Assembly (NCBI RefSeq): GCF_009746585.1
Contig: NZ_WRPO01000019.1
Location: 1 to 64,000 of the forward strand
Direction of reading: 5' to 3'
Source of the DNA: Novosphingobium aquimarinum
Lineage (GTDB): Bacteria > Pseudomonadota > Alphaproteobacteria > Sphingomonadales > Sphingomonadaceae
Length of the DNA: 64,000 nucleotides
Shown here: positions 45,250 to 54,537 of the stretch, in pieces
How positions within the stretch are numbered: position 1 is the stretch's first letter
Layout of the letters: each line of letters opens with the position of its first letter
Notes under the pieces: generated by a model
Databases searched by the model: none
What the model was told of the DNA's origin: nothing
Seen by the model: the letters and a program-made list of their open reading frames with translations, nothing else
Position numbers and translations under genes: made by a program

Positions 45250-45614
45250 CCGTCACTTCCGCGACATCTTCCTCGGCAGCCGCCGGCGCCTCAGCCGCGG
45301 GCGCCAAGCCTGCAGCCAAGACCGGGATGGCTGCGCTCGGCAGCACCGACTTCCTGCGCCTGATGACCGTGCAGATGCAGCAGCAGGATCCGTTCAACCC
45401 GATGGATCAGACCCAGATGCTCGCGCAGATGGCGCAGTTCTCCTCGCTCGCGGCCAATGCCGAAAGCGGCGAGACGCTCAAGCAGATCGCCACGAAGCTG
45501 GGCGACAACAAGGAAATGCTCGCCGCGCTCGACGGCATCTCCGCCCGTCTCGACACTCTCATTGCCGCGCAGAGCCCGGCGTCCGCAACCGACACTTCCA
45601 CCCAGGAGCAGTAA
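45246..45614 (+). CDS. flgD: Short hook-capping protein FlgD
   Basis: A 122-residue protein with the FlgD core FLRLMTVQMQQQDPFNPMDQTQMLAQMAQFSSL. Canonical FlgD is about 220 residues; the C-terminal tudor and Ig-like domains are absent here, leaving the hook-binding N-terminus and an acidic tail. FlgD forms the cap for hook growth. The coding frame is intact and coupled to flgC, so this is not an obvious truncation artefact. Confidence 0.9.
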   Translation: MTVTSATSSSAAAGASAAGAKPAAKTGMAALGSTDFLRLMTVQMQQQDPFNPMDQTQMLAQMAQFSSLAANAESGETLKQIATKLGDNKEMLAALDGISARLDTLIAAQSPASATDTSTQEQ

Positions 45615-45617
45615 GCC

Positions 45618-46424
45618 ATGTCCTTCTACACTTCGATCAGCGGCCTCAAGAACGCCCAGACCGACCTTAACGTGATCTCGCAGAACATCGCCAACGCCGA
45701 AACCACCGGTTTCAAGCGTTCGCGCACCGAGTTCGCCGACATCGTCGCCGGTTCGGCCTTCACCAACCCGCGGAACATCCAGGGCATCGGTTCGACGGTC
45801 CAATCGATCACCCAGAACTTCGCGATCGGCCCGATCGAGCAGACTGGCTCCGCGCTCGATCTCGCGATCAGCGGCGACGGTTTCTTCCAGATGAAGAACG
45901 GTGCCACCGGCGATGCCTTGTTCACCCGCAACGGCAGTTTCACGCTCGACGATCAAGGCTTCGTCACCGACGGTTCGAACAACCGCCTGCAGATCTTCGC
46001 CATCGGCGACGATCCGGCGACGGCGACGCCGGTCGACGCGCAGATCCCCGCGACCAACGCCGCCGGCTTTGAATTCGCTGGTGTGGTCGTCGGCGAAGAC
46101 GGCGTCGTGAGCGCGACGTACGCCGACGGCACCACCGACAAGATCGGTCAGGTCGGCCTTGCGACGTTCCTCTCGCCGACCGGCCTCAAGCAAGTGGGCT
46201 CGTCGAACTGGGAAGTGAGCGGCCTCTCGGGCGCGCCGACGTTCGGCTATCCCAACGAAGGCGCCTACGGTGGGCTGATTTCCGGCGCGCTCGAACTGTC
46301 GAACGTCGACATCGCCGAGGAACTGGTCAACCTGATCACCGCGCAGCGCTATTTCCAGGCCAACGCCAAGGCCATCGATACCGCCACGCAGATCTCGCAG
46401 ACCATCATCCAGCTTCGTTCGTAA
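45618..46424 (+). CDS. flgE: Flagellar hook protein FlgE (short form)
   Basis: A 268-residue hook protein with the N-terminal SGLKNAQTDLNVISQNIANAETTGFKRSRTEF and the C-terminal SNVDIAEELVNLITAQRYFQANAKAI motif. Canonical FlgE exceeds 400 residues; here the outer domains are reduced to about the size of FlgG. Position after flgD and before flgF supports FlgE. Confidence 0.88.
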   Translation: MSFYTSISGLKNAQTDLNVISQNIANAETTGFKRSRTEFADIVAGSAFTNPRNIQGIGSTVQSITQNFAIGPIEQTGSALDLAISGDGFFQMKNGATGDALFTRNGSFTLDDQGFVTDGSNNRLQIFAIGDDPATATPVDAQIPATNAAGFEFAGVVVGEDGVVSATYADGTTDKIGQVGLATFLSPTGLKQVGSSNWEVSGLSGAPTFGYPNEGAYGGLISGALELSNVDIAEELVNLITAQRYFQANAKAIDTATQISQTIIQLRS

Positions 46425-46446
46425 TCGCTGACATAGGCCACCCGAC

Positions 46447-47190
46447 ATGGACCGCCTGATCTACACCGCCCTATCGGGGATGAACGCCTCGATGACCCGC
46501 GAGCGCATGATCGCGAGCAACATGGCCAATGCCCAGACGATCGGCTTTCGCGCCGAGGTGCTGCAAACCACGCCGATGACGCTCGACGGCCCGCAGCTCG
46601 AGGTGCGCGCGATGAGCCAGGCCGACGTGAAGGGCGCGCTCATGAAGGAAGGCTCGCTGACGCAGACCGGCCGCAGTCTCGACATCGCCATGCAAGGCGA
46701 TGCGATGCTGGCGGTGCAATCGCTCGACGGCGGCGAGGCCTATACGCGTCGCGGCGATCTCGTCGTCTCGGTATCGGGCCTGATCGAGAACGGAGAAGGT
46801 CTGCCGGTCCTCGGCGAGAACGGACCGGTTACCGTGCCGCAGGGAGCCATCGTAACAATCGCCGAAGATGGCGGGGTCATGGTCTCTGACCCCGCCAACC
46901 CGGCCGAGCCTGCCGCCCGGATCGATCGGCTCAAGCTGGTCAGCACGACCGGTTCGAAAATCGAGAAGGATCTCGCGGGCGTGTTCCGCGTCCCGGGGGA
47001 CGGTGTGCTTCCGGTTAACGAAGATGCTCGGGTCCTTCCGGGCGCTCTCGAACAGTCCAACGTCAACCCCAGCGAGGTACTTGTCGAGATGATCGAGGCC
47101 CAGCGCCTCTTCGACATGCGAACCAAGCTGGTCGAAACCGCCCGCGAGCTCGACGAAGGCTCGTCGCGCCTGATGCGCCTCCAGTCCTGA
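46447..47190 (+). CDS. flgF: Flagellar proximal rod protein FlgF
   Basis: A 247-residue rod protein with the N-terminal LIYTALSGMNASMTRERMIASNMANAQTIGF and the C-terminal NPSEVLVEMIEAQRLFDMRTKLVETA. It belongs to the FlgE/F/G family and lies directly before flgG. Length is normal. Confidence 0.93.
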   Translation: MDRLIYTALSGMNASMTRERMIASNMANAQTIGFRAEVLQTTPMTLDGPQLEVRAMSQADVKGALMKEGSLTQTGRSLDIAMQGDAMLAVQSLDGGEAYTRRGDLVVSVSGLIENGEGLPVLGENGPVTVPQGAIVTIAEDGGVMVSDPANPAEPAARIDRLKLVSTTGSKIEKDLAGVFRVPGDGVLPVNEDARVLPGALEQSNVNPSEVLVEMIEAQRLFDMRTKLVETARELDEGSSRLMRLQS

Positions 47191-47204
47191 GGATAGAATA
47201 AGCC

Positions 47205-47993
47205 ATGCCTAGTTCAGCCCTGCACGTCGCCCGCACCGGCCTGGAAGCCCAGGACCAGCGGATGCGCGTCATCGCCAACAACCTCTCGAACGTCGGCACC
47301 ACCGGCTTCAAGCGCGATCGTGCCAATTTCGCCACGCTCGCCTATCAGGACGCGCGCGTCGCCGGGCAGCAGTCCTCGGCGGAAAGCGCTTATGCGACCG
47401 GGCTCAACCTCGGCACCGGCGTCGGCGTCCAGTCGACCACGCGGATCAACACCCAGGGCACGTTGCAGACGACGAACAATTCGCTCGATCTCGCGCTCGA
47501 TGGTGACGGCTTCTTCCAGGTCGCGCTTCCGGGCGGCCAGCAGGGCTATACCCGCGCTGGCAACTTTACCCGCTCCGCAGAAGGCCAGCTGGTGACGACG
47601 CAGGGTTACGTCGTGCAGCCGCCGATCACGATTCCCGAGGGGGCCACCGCGATCTCGATTTCCGATGACGGGATCGTCTCCGCGGTCGTCGCCGGGCAGA
47701 CCGAAGCGAACGAGCTTGGGCAGATCACGATCACCAGCTTTGCCAATCCCGGCGGCCTCCAGGCCATCGGCGACAACTTCCTCCTCGAGACCGGCGCTTC
47801 GGGCGCCGCGCAGGTCGGCATCGCCGGCGAGGGTGGGCGCGGCTCGATCCGCCAGGGCATGCTCGAAGGTTCGAACGTCAACATCGTCGAGGAACTGGTC
47901 GACATGATCGAGACCCAGCGCGCTTACGAGATCAATTCCAAGATGATCAGCGCCGTCGACGAAATGCTGCGTAACGCGAACCAGACCCTATGA
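47205..47993 (+). CDS. flgG: Flagellar distal rod protein FlgG
   Basis: A 262-residue protein with RVIANNLSNVGTTGFKRDRANF and the C-terminal EGSNVNIVEELVDMIETQRAYEINSKMISAVDEML. It forms the drive shaft. The stop overlaps the flgH start. Confidence 0.96.
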   Translation: MPSSALHVARTGLEAQDQRMRVIANNLSNVGTTGFKRDRANFATLAYQDARVAGQQSSAESAYATGLNLGTGVGVQSTTRINTQGTLQTTNNSLDLALDGDGFFQVALPGGQQGYTRAGNFTRSAEGQLVTTQGYVVQPPITIPEGATAISISDDGIVSAVVAGQTEANELGQITITSFANPGGLQAIGDNFLLETGASGAAQVGIAGEGGRGSIRQGMLEGSNVNIVEELVDMIETQRAYEINSKMISAVDEMLRNANQTL

Positions 47994-48694
47994 TGTCGTT
48001 CGCCACGCTTCCCCGTCCGTTCGCGCGCGCGATCGGCGCGCTTGCCGCCGCAGCCGCGATCAGTGCCGTCCTCGTCGACGATGCCGAGGCGCGCCGCAAG
48101 GACAAGCTTTCCGGCTACGAGCCGACGCTGCCCGCGCCGCCGCCCGTGGCGCCGCCCGCGAACGGTTCGATCTTCCAGGCTTCGACCGGGTATGCCGGGC
48201 TCTACGAAGGCAATCGTGCCCGCCGCGTCGGCGATCCGGTCACGATCCTGCTGATCGAGAACACCACCGCTGCCAAGACGGTCGGGTCGAACAGCAGCAA
48301 GGACGGCAGCATCAGTCTCTCGCCGCCGACCACCGGTATCTTCGACTTCCTGAGCGGCGGTAACCTTAATGCCTCGAGCAGTTCGTCGTTCAAGGGACAA
48401 GGGAACGCAGGCCAAACGAGTACGCTCCGGTCCACGCTCGCCGTCACAATTGCCGAGCTTCGTCCCAACGGGACGGCGCTCGTCAGAGGAGAAAAGCAGA
48501 TGCTGCTCAGCCAGGGTGACGAATGGGTCCGGTTTTCCGGCATCGTCCGGCTGATCGACATCGATCAGGAGAACACCATTGCCTCCTCGCGCGTCGCCGA
48601 TGCGCATGTCGAGTATTCGGGCAAAGGTGCGCTTCAGCGCGCGAGCAAGCAGGGCTGGCTCGGCCGCTTCTTCAATCTGATTTCGCCGTTCTGA
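47990..48694 (+). CDS. flgH: Flagellar L-ring protein FlgH, no lipobox
   Basis: A 234-residue L-ring protein with GSIFQASTGYAGLYEGNRARRVGDPVTILLIENTTAAKT and VSGIVRPxDI-like SGIVRLIDIDQENTIASSRVADAHVEYSG. FlgH is usually a lipoprotein, but this chain contains no cysteine; its leader (IGALAAAAAISAVLVDDAEA) instead looks like a signal-peptidase I type. The overlap with flgG (ATGA) fixes the start. Confidence 0.93.
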   Translation: MMSFATLPRPFARAIGALAAAAAISAVLVDDAEARRKDKLSGYEPTLPAPPPVAPPANGSIFQASTGYAGLYEGNRARRVGDPVTILLIENTTAAKTVGSNSSKDGSISLSPPTTGIFDFLSGGNLNASSSSSFKGQGNAGQTSTLRSTLAVTIAELRPNGTALVRGEKQMLLSQGDEWVRFSGIVRLIDIDQENTIASSRVADAHVEYSGKGALQRASKQGWLGRFFNLISPF

Positions 48695-48707
48695 CGGGAC
48701 CGCTGCC

Positions 48708-49859
48708 ATGATCCGCCTTCCTGCCATCATCGAGAACGGCCTTCGCGCCATGCGTCGATCCGCAACCGGACTGAGCGTCGGAGTTGCGCTCGTCGTCGCA
48801 TGTTTCGGCGCCACGCCGGCCCAGGCCGAGCGCGTGCGCGACCTGGGCCAGTTTCAGGGCGTGCGCTCGAACCAGCTGACCGGTTACGGCATCGTCGTCG
48901 GCCTGCCCGGCACGGGCGACGACAACCTCGAATATCTGACGCAGGCGATGCGCGGCGTTTCGGGCCGCATGGGCCTGCAGCTGCCGCCGGGCGTGCAGCC
49001 GGGGCTCAAGAACGCGGCCGCGGTGATGATCACTGCCGATCTGCCCGCCTTCGCCAAGCCCGGTCAGCGCATCGACGTTACCGTCTCGACGATCGGCAAG
49101 GCCAAGTCGCTGCGCGGCGGCGCGCTGATCCTGTCGCCGCTGATCGGTGCCGATGGGCAGATCTACGCGATGGCCCAGGGCAACCTCGCCGTCGGCGGCC
49201 TGGGCGTTTCCGCCAAGGACGGCTCGAACGTCACCATCAACATCCCGACCGTCGGCCGCATCGCCGATGGCGCCACGGTCGAGCGGGCCGTCAACACCGG
49301 CTTTGCCGATGCCGACATTCTGCGCTGGAACCTGTTCAACGCCGACTTTCTCACCGCATCGCGGGTGCGCGACGCGATCAACCGCCAGCTTCCCGGCACC
49401 GCCGTGATCGAGGACGGCGTCACACTCGCGCTGCGCCTGCCCGGCGATCCGGACACGCGCGGCAGCCTGATGGCGGCGATCGAGATGATCGACATCTCGC
49501 CCGCTGAAACGCCCGCGCGCGTGATCGTCAATTCGCGCACCGGCACGGTCGTGATCAACGCTGCGGTGCGGCTCTCGCCCGCCGCGATCAGCCACGGCAA
49601 ACTGACCGTGCGGATCGACGAGGATCCCACCGTCGTGCAGCCTGCGCCGTTCAGCCGGGGCCGGACCGCGGTCGAGCAGAACAGCGACATCAACGTGAAC
49701 GAGGCGGGCGGTTCGGTCGCGCTGTTCCAGCCGGGTGCCTCGCTTGCCAAGATCGTCGATGCGCTCAACATGCTGGGCGTCACGCCGAGCGACCTCGTGG
49801 CGATCCTCGAGGCGCTCAAGCAGGCCGGCGCGCTCAAGGCCGAGATGGTGGTGATATGA
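48708..49859 (+). CDS. flgI: Flagellar P-ring protein FlgI
   Basis: A 383-residue periplasmic P-ring protein with a signal peptide (ending AQAER) and RVRDLGQFQGVRSNQLTGYGIVVGLPGTGD, and the conserved NSRTGTVVI and EVNEAGGSVALFQPG-like segments. The stop overlaps the flgJ start. Confidence 0.97.
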   Translation: MIRLPAIIENGLRAMRRSATGLSVGVALVVACFGATPAQAERVRDLGQFQGVRSNQLTGYGIVVGLPGTGDDNLEYLTQAMRGVSGRMGLQLPPGVQPGLKNAAAVMITADLPAFAKPGQRIDVTVSTIGKAKSLRGGALILSPLIGADGQIYAMAQGNLAVGGLGVSAKDGSNVTINIPTVGRIADGATVERAVNTGFADADILRWNLFNADFLTASRVRDAINRQLPGTAVIEDGVTLALRLPGDPDTRGSLMAAIEMIDISPAETPARVIVNSRTGTVVINAAVRLSPAAISHGKLTVRIDEDPTVVQPAPFSRGRTAVEQNSDINVNEAGGSVALFQPGASLAKIVDALNMLGVTPSDLVAILEALKQAGALKAEMVVI

Positions 49860-50167
49860 CGAGCGTCGCATCCGCCATTTCCTCGCTGGGCACCGCGCCC
49901 AAGCCAAGCGATCGCGAGCAGCTGGCCGGCGTAGCCAAGCAGTTCGAGGCGATCTTCGTGCGTCAGATGCTGGCCGCCGCGCGCAAGACCGACTTCGGCT
50001 CCGACATGTTCGGCGGCCAGGCGATGGACACGTTCCGCCAGATGCAGGACGAACACTTCGCCGACGTCGCGTCCGAAACCGGCGTGCTGGGTCTCGCCAC
50101 CGTGATCGAAGCGCAGCTCGCCCGCTTCCTGCCGCCCGAAAGCGCGGCCGACGCGGCGAAGGAATAG
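49856..50167 (+). CDS. flgJ: Rod-capping protein FlgJ, N-terminal domain only
   Basis: A 103-residue protein corresponding to the rod-binding half of FlgJ: GVAKQFEAIFVRQMLAAARK and DTFRQMQDEHFADVASETGVLGLA. The muramidase half found in enteric FlgJ is absent; an SLT transglycosylase encoded at 40886-41785 probably replaces it. Translationally coupled to flgI. Confidence 0.9.
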   Translation: MTSVASAISSLGTAPKPSDREQLAGVAKQFEAIFVRQMLAAARKTDFGSDMFGGQAMDTFRQMQDEHFADVASETGVLGLATVIEAQLARFLPPESAADAAKE

Positions 50168-50170
50168 ACC

Positions 50171-51508
50171 ATGGCTTCTGACCTCCTCGCCATTGCCAAG
50201 AGCGGCGCGCGCGCGGCGCGCACCGCTCTCGACGTGACGGCGCAGAACATCTCCAATGCCTCTTCGGCGGGATATGTCCGGCGATCGGTGTCGATGCAGG
50301 AGGTCTCTTCGGGCAGCCGCTTCAGCGCGCTCGGCGACCTGAACCTATCGGGCGTGCGCGTAAGCGGCGTGGTGCGGAACGCCGATGCATTCCGCCAGTC
50401 CGAAGTGCGCCGCACCGGTGCCGATTCCGCGCGGGCCAATGCCGAAGTGCGGGGGCTCGAGAACATCGAATCCGCGATCGAGCAGACCCAGGTCTATCAG
50501 TCGATCGTCGCTTTCGAGAGCTCGGTGCAGCAGCTGCTCGCCGATCCGACCGACGGATCGCTTCGCGCGGCTACGCTCGAAAGCGCGCGCACGATGGCGA
50601 ACACGCTGAACATCGCCTCGAACAGCCTCGACACCGCGGGCAAGGGCCTGCGCTTCGAAGCCCAGGACGGCGTCGATCAGGTCAATCGCATCGCGGGCGA
50701 GCTGGCGCGCGTGAACTTGCGTCTGTCACGCGCCTCCGATGCCTCGAACGATCAGTCCAGCCTGCTGGACCAGCGCGATACGCTGCTCGAGCAGATGAGC
50801 CAGTACGTCGATATTTCCGCCACTATCAATTCGGACAAGACGGCCAGCGTCACCATCGGCAATCCGACCGGTCCGGCGCTGGTGGTCGGCGGCGCCACTG
50901 CCAGCCTGTCGATGGCGACGGCGGCGGACGGCACGGTATCCTTCGCGGTCGACGGCTCCGCGGTGGCGCTGAGCTCGGGTTCGATCGCGGGCCACGCGCA
51001 AGTCCTGACCAAGCTCGCCGAAACCAAGACCAACCTCGATGCCATTGCCGCCGAGGTCGTCTCTGTGGTGAACGCCACGCAGGCCAATGGCGTCGATCTC
51101 GACGGCAATCCCGGTCAGCCGATCTTTTCCGGGACGACCGCGGCGGACATCGGCATCGCCCTTGCCAACGGCCGCGGCATCGCGACGGCGCCGGCAGGCG
51201 CGGGCGCGAACAGCCGCGATCCGGGAAATCTCGTCGCCTTGCGCACGGCGCTCGACACTTCCAATCCGGCGACGGCCATGGACAGTCTCCTGTTCGACGT
51301 CTCGAGCGCGGTGTCGGGTCGCAAGATCACGCGGGACGCGCTCGATTCCATCGCCAGCACCGCGCGAGTCGCACTCGAGGCGCAATCCGGCGTCGATCTG
51401 GACCAGGAGGCGGTCAATCTCGTCCGCTTCCAGCAGGCATTTCAGGCCAACGGGCGGGTGATGCAGGTCGCGCAGGACCTGTTCGATACGCTCATGGGAA
51501 TCAGGTGA
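50171..51508 (+). CDS. flgK: Hook-filament junction protein FlgK
   Basis: A 445-residue protein with N-terminal ARTALDVTAQNISNASSAGYVRRS and the C-terminal LVRFQQAFQANGRVMQVAQDLFDTLMGI, both characteristic of FlgK. The middle is shorter than the about 550 residues of enteric FlgK. Served by FlgN. Confidence 0.93.
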   Translation: MASDLLAIAKSGARAARTALDVTAQNISNASSAGYVRRSVSMQEVSSGSRFSALGDLNLSGVRVSGVVRNADAFRQSEVRRTGADSARANAEVRGLENIESAIEQTQVYQSIVAFESSVQQLLADPTDGSLRAATLESARTMANTLNIASNSLDTAGKGLRFEAQDGVDQVNRIAGELARVNLRLSRASDASNDQSSLLDQRDTLLEQMSQYVDISATINSDKTASVTIGNPTGPALVVGGATASLSMATAADGTVSFAVDGSAVALSSGSIAGHAQVLTKLAETKTNLDAIAAEVVSVVNATQANGVDLDGNPGQPIFSGTTAADIGIALANGRGIATAPAGAGANSRDPGNLVALRTALDTSNPATAMDSLLFDVSSAVSGRKITRDALDSIASTARVALEAQSGVDLDQEAVNLVRFQQAFQANGRVMQVAQDLFDTLMGIR

Positions 51509-51517
51509 GACTGACGC

Positions 51518-52441
51518 ATGCCGATCATTTCCACGAGCACCGGAGCCTTTTTCGAACGCGCCCGCCAGGACATGAAGACCCTGCGCGGACAAGCCGAGAG
51601 CGTGCAGACCCAGATCAGCAGCGGAGCGCGTCTCGCGCGCTCATCGGACGATCCGGTCGCCGCCTCGCAGCTGCGCTCGCTGGCCCGCTCCGACACGCTT
51701 GCAAAAGTCGATACGCGCAACGCGCAGCGGGCGACCGGCGATCTCTCTCTGGCCGACGGCACGCTGAGCGACATCTCGACCGCGCTGATCCGCGCTCAGG
51801 AGCTGACCACGCAGGCTGCGAACTCGACGCTCTCGCAGGCACAGCTCAACGCGATCGGCGATGAACTGCTGGCGATCAACGAAAGCCTCTTCTCGCTGGC
51901 CAATGCCCGAGATTCGGCCGGCAAGGCCCTGTTCGGCGGGGAAAGCACCGGGGCGGCCTATCAGCGCGATGCCGCGGGCAACGCGGTCTATGTCGGCACT
52001 GCGACCTCGGGCGATCTGCCTTTGGGTGAGGGGCTGTCCGTTTCGCGATCGCTGACCGGCCCCGAAGTGTTCAATTTCAACGATGCCGCGGGCAATCCGA
52101 CCGATCTGATGACGGTGGTGAAGACTCTCGGCGAAGCGCTGAAAGGCGCTGCTGCGGATCCCTCCGGCGCCGCCAAGGCCGCGCTCGATACGCTGGCCAA
52201 CGGCCTCGATGCGGTCACCACCGGGCAAACCGTGATCGGCACGCGTCTCGCCTGGATTGACGTGGTCGACGATCGCCGCGTGAACTTGTCGGAAATGCGT
52301 TCGCAGGAAGAAGTCGATGTCGGCTCGGTCGAGATCGGCGAGGCGGTTACGCGGCTGCAGCAGGCCATGGTCGTCCTCGAGGCGAGCCAGGCCAGCTTCA
52401 GCAAACTTTCGAATCTCAGTCTGTTCAATCAGCTGCGCTGA
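51518..52441 (+). CDS. flgL: Hook-filament junction protein FlgL
   Basis: A 307-residue flagellin-like protein with ARQDMKTLRGQAESVQTQISSGARLARSSDDPVAASQLRSLAR at the start and a C-terminal coiled segment (VEIGEAVTRLQQAMVVLEASQASFSKLSNLSLFNQL). It joins FlgK to the filament. Confidence 0.93.
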   Translation: MPIISTSTGAFFERARQDMKTLRGQAESVQTQISSGARLARSSDDPVAASQLRSLARSDTLAKVDTRNAQRATGDLSLADGTLSDISTALIRAQELTTQAANSTLSQAQLNAIGDELLAINESLFSLANARDSAGKALFGGESTGAAYQRDAAGNAVYVGTATSGDLPLGEGLSVSRSLTGPEVFNFNDAAGNPTDLMTVVKTLGEALKGAAADPSGAAKAALDTLANGLDAVTTGQTVIGTRLAWIDVVDDRRVNLSEMRSQEEVDVGSVEIGEAVTRLQQAMVVLEASQASFSKLSNLSLFNQLR

Positions 52442-52482
52442 TACGCGCCCACGGGCGTCTTTTAAGGGGGTAGTTTCGGGTC

Positions 52483-53346
52483 ATGTTCGCGGCCGTCGGC
52501 ATCGTCATCCTTCTCGTCATGGTTTTTGGCGGGTTCGTCATCGCGGGCGGCGCGCTCGGCCCGGTGATGCACGCTCTCCCACACGAGATGCTGATCATCG
52601 GCGGTGCCGCGATCGGCGCCATCGTGACCGGCAATTCCATGCACGAGTTGAAGGCGCTGGGCGCCGGGTTCGCGCGCGTCTTCAAGGGGCCCAAGCACAA
52701 CAAGCAGGACCATATCGACGCGATCATTCTCGTCACGCGGTTGATGAAACTGCTGCGGGCCGAGGGACCGGTGGCCCTGGAAGCCCATGTCAACGATCCC
52801 AAGTCGTCCTCGCTGTTCGCCGAATTTCCGCGCCTGCTTGCCAACGATGCACTGGTCCATCTGATCTGCGACACGCTGACGTTGATCGTCGTGTCGTCGG
52901 GCACGCTCGAGGTTCACGCCGTCGAGGACGTGATGGACAACGCGATGAAGACCCATTTCCACGAACTGCACGAGCCGCAGCACGCGATGCAGAACCTGGC
53001 CGATTCGCTGCCGGCGCTGGGCATCGTTGCCGCCGTGCTCGGCATCGTGAAGACCATGGGCTCGATCGACAAGCCGCCGAGCGTGCTGGGCGGCATGATC
53101 GGTTCGGCGCTGGTCGGCACCTTCCTGGGCGTGCTGCTCGCTTACGGCATCGTCGCGCCGATGGCCGGCCGCCTCAAGCAGGTCAACGAGCAGGACGAAC
53201 AGATCTTCCAGGCGGTGAAGCAGGTCGTGATCGCGAGCCTTCATGGCTGGCCGCAGCCGCTGGTCGTCGAAAGCGCCCGCTCGGGCCTCGGCCACGCCTT
53301 CCGGCCTGGCCTGTCCGAACTGCTCGACGCGATGCGGGGCCGCTGA
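52483..53346 (+). CDS. motA: Flagellar stator protein MotA
   Basis: A 287-residue stator subunit with four helices: the start VGIVILLVMVFGGFVIAGG, the second IIGGAAIGAIVTGNSMHEL, and the C-terminal pair including GIVAAVLGIVKTMGSI and LGGMIGSALVGTFLGVLLAYGIVAPMA. It forms the ion channel with MotB, the next gene. Located after flgL, a 41-bp gap. Confidence 0.95.
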   Translation: MFAAVGIVILLVMVFGGFVIAGGALGPVMHALPHEMLIIGGAAIGAIVTGNSMHELKALGAGFARVFKGPKHNKQDHIDAIILVTRLMKLLRAEGPVALEAHVNDPKSSSLFAEFPRLLANDALVHLICDTLTLIVVSSGTLEVHAVEDVMDNAMKTHFHELHEPQHAMQNLADSLPALGIVAAVLGIVKTMGSIDKPPSVLGGMIGSALVGTFLGVLLAYGIVAPMAGRLKQVNEQDEQIFQAVKQVVIASLHGWPQPLVVESARSGLGHAFRPGLSELLDAMRGR

Positions 53347-53347
53347 G

Positions 53348-54190
53348 ATGGCGGCCAAGCGCGGCAAGAACGAGCCGCCGCCACGCCCGATCATCGTCAA
53401 GAAGATCACGGTCGTCGAGGGCGGCCATCATGGCGGTGCATGGAAGGTCGCCTACGCCGATTTCGTGACCGCGATGATGGCCTTCTTCCTGATGCTCTGG
53501 CTGCTCGGTGCGACCACCGAGAAGCAGCGCAAGGGCCTGGCCGACTATTTCACCCCCACGCTGGTCAAGAACCGCGAGGCGAGCGCGGGCTCGGCGGCGG
53601 GCCTGCTCGGCGGGTCCTCGCTGACCGACGCCGACAATTACCCGCACGCCGCGGGTCAGACCGGCACCAAGTCGATGACGATCCCGCGCGATGCGACCGG
53701 CGGTCCCAAGGAGGGCGGCACCAAGATCAAGCGCACCGCTCGCGCCAAGCAGGCGATCGTGGAGAAGCTCAAGTCCAGCGAACAGCTGCGCAAGCTCGCC
53801 AGCCAGGTGCGCCTTGTCGACACTACCGAAGGGGTGCGGATCGACCTCGTCGACGATGCCAACTTCTCGATGTTCCGTCTCGGCACGACCGTGCTGACGC
53901 CGGATGCGGCGCAATTGCTCACCGCGATCAGCGAGGCCGTCGGGCCGGATAGTGCGAAGCTGACGATCAGGGGCCATACGGACGCGTTGAAGTATCGTCC
54001 CGGACAGTCGGCAAACAATTGGTCCCTGTCGGCCGGGCGCGCCGAAGCGACTCGCCAAGCGCTCTTGGCGCATGGCATCGGCGAGAGCCGCTTCCGTCGC
54101 ATCGAGGGCGTTGCCGATCGTGAGCTGCTGATCCCGGCAGATCCCGCGGATCCCAGAAACCGCCGGATCTCGATCACCTTGCTCGACTGA
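53348..54190 (+). CDS. motB: Flagellar stator protein MotB
   Basis: The 280-residue partner of MotA. The single helix AWKVAYADFVTAMMAFFLMLWLLG carries the proton-binding Asp38. The C-terminal OmpA-type domain contains LTIRGHTDALKY and NWSLSAGRAEATRQAL and anchors the stator to peptidoglycan. The ATG at 53348 follows the motA stop by one base. Confidence 0.96.
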   Translation: MAAKRGKNEPPPRPIIVKKITVVEGGHHGGAWKVAYADFVTAMMAFFLMLWLLGATTEKQRKGLADYFTPTLVKNREASAGSAAGLLGGSSLTDADNYPHAAGQTGTKSMTIPRDATGGPKEGGTKIKRTARAKQAIVEKLKSSEQLRKLASQVRLVDTTEGVRIDLVDDANFSMFRLGTTVLTPDAAQLLTAISEAVGPDSAKLTIRGHTDALKYRPGQSANNWSLSAGRAEATRQALLAHGIGESRFRRIEGVADRELLIPADPADPRNRRISITLLD

Positions 54191-54194
54191 TAGA

Positions 54195-54233
54195 CGCTGG
54201 CAGCGAGGGTTCGGCTCTTTGCGGCTGCCAGCG
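54195..54233 (+). terminator. Hairpin after motB
   Basis: CGCTGGCAGC and GCTGCCAGCG form a perfect 10-bp stem around a 19-base loop, 4 bp after the motB stop. No T-run follows, so intrinsic termination is uncertain; RNA-end protection is an alternative. Confidence 0.45.
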
Positions 54234-54378
54234 CAGCTGCGCCTCACGATTAGTCGATGAGGGCTGCTCGAGCAGCCGCCTCGACCGCGACGGCTTAGTC
54301 AGCCGCGCCGCGCGACGGTGCTGCCCATAATTCGATCATAGCAGGATGATGCCAATCGCGGCGTAATACGATGCGATC

Positions 54379-54537
54379 ATGGTGGGCGTGAGCGATGTCA
54401 CGGTCCTCAACCAGACCGGTGCGATCCAGATCAAAGGCGACAAGGTCACTGCGCTTGGACGTTCGCGAAACGGCGCGCTGATCGCATTCGTGGCGCCCTG
54501 CGCCGACGTTTGCGTTCGGGGCGGCGGTGAACGGTGA
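54379..54537 (+). CDS. Possible 52-aa protein, unknown
   Basis: The frame from ATG 54379 gives 52 residues with an ordered-looking core (SDVTVLNQTGAIQIKGDKVTALG). It looks more protein-like than the opposite-strand frame. No family and no convincing ribosome site; it may be a fragment of a decayed gene. Confidence 0.3.
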   Translation: MVGVSDVTVLNQTGAIQIKGDKVTALGRSRNGALIAFVAPCADVCVRGGGER

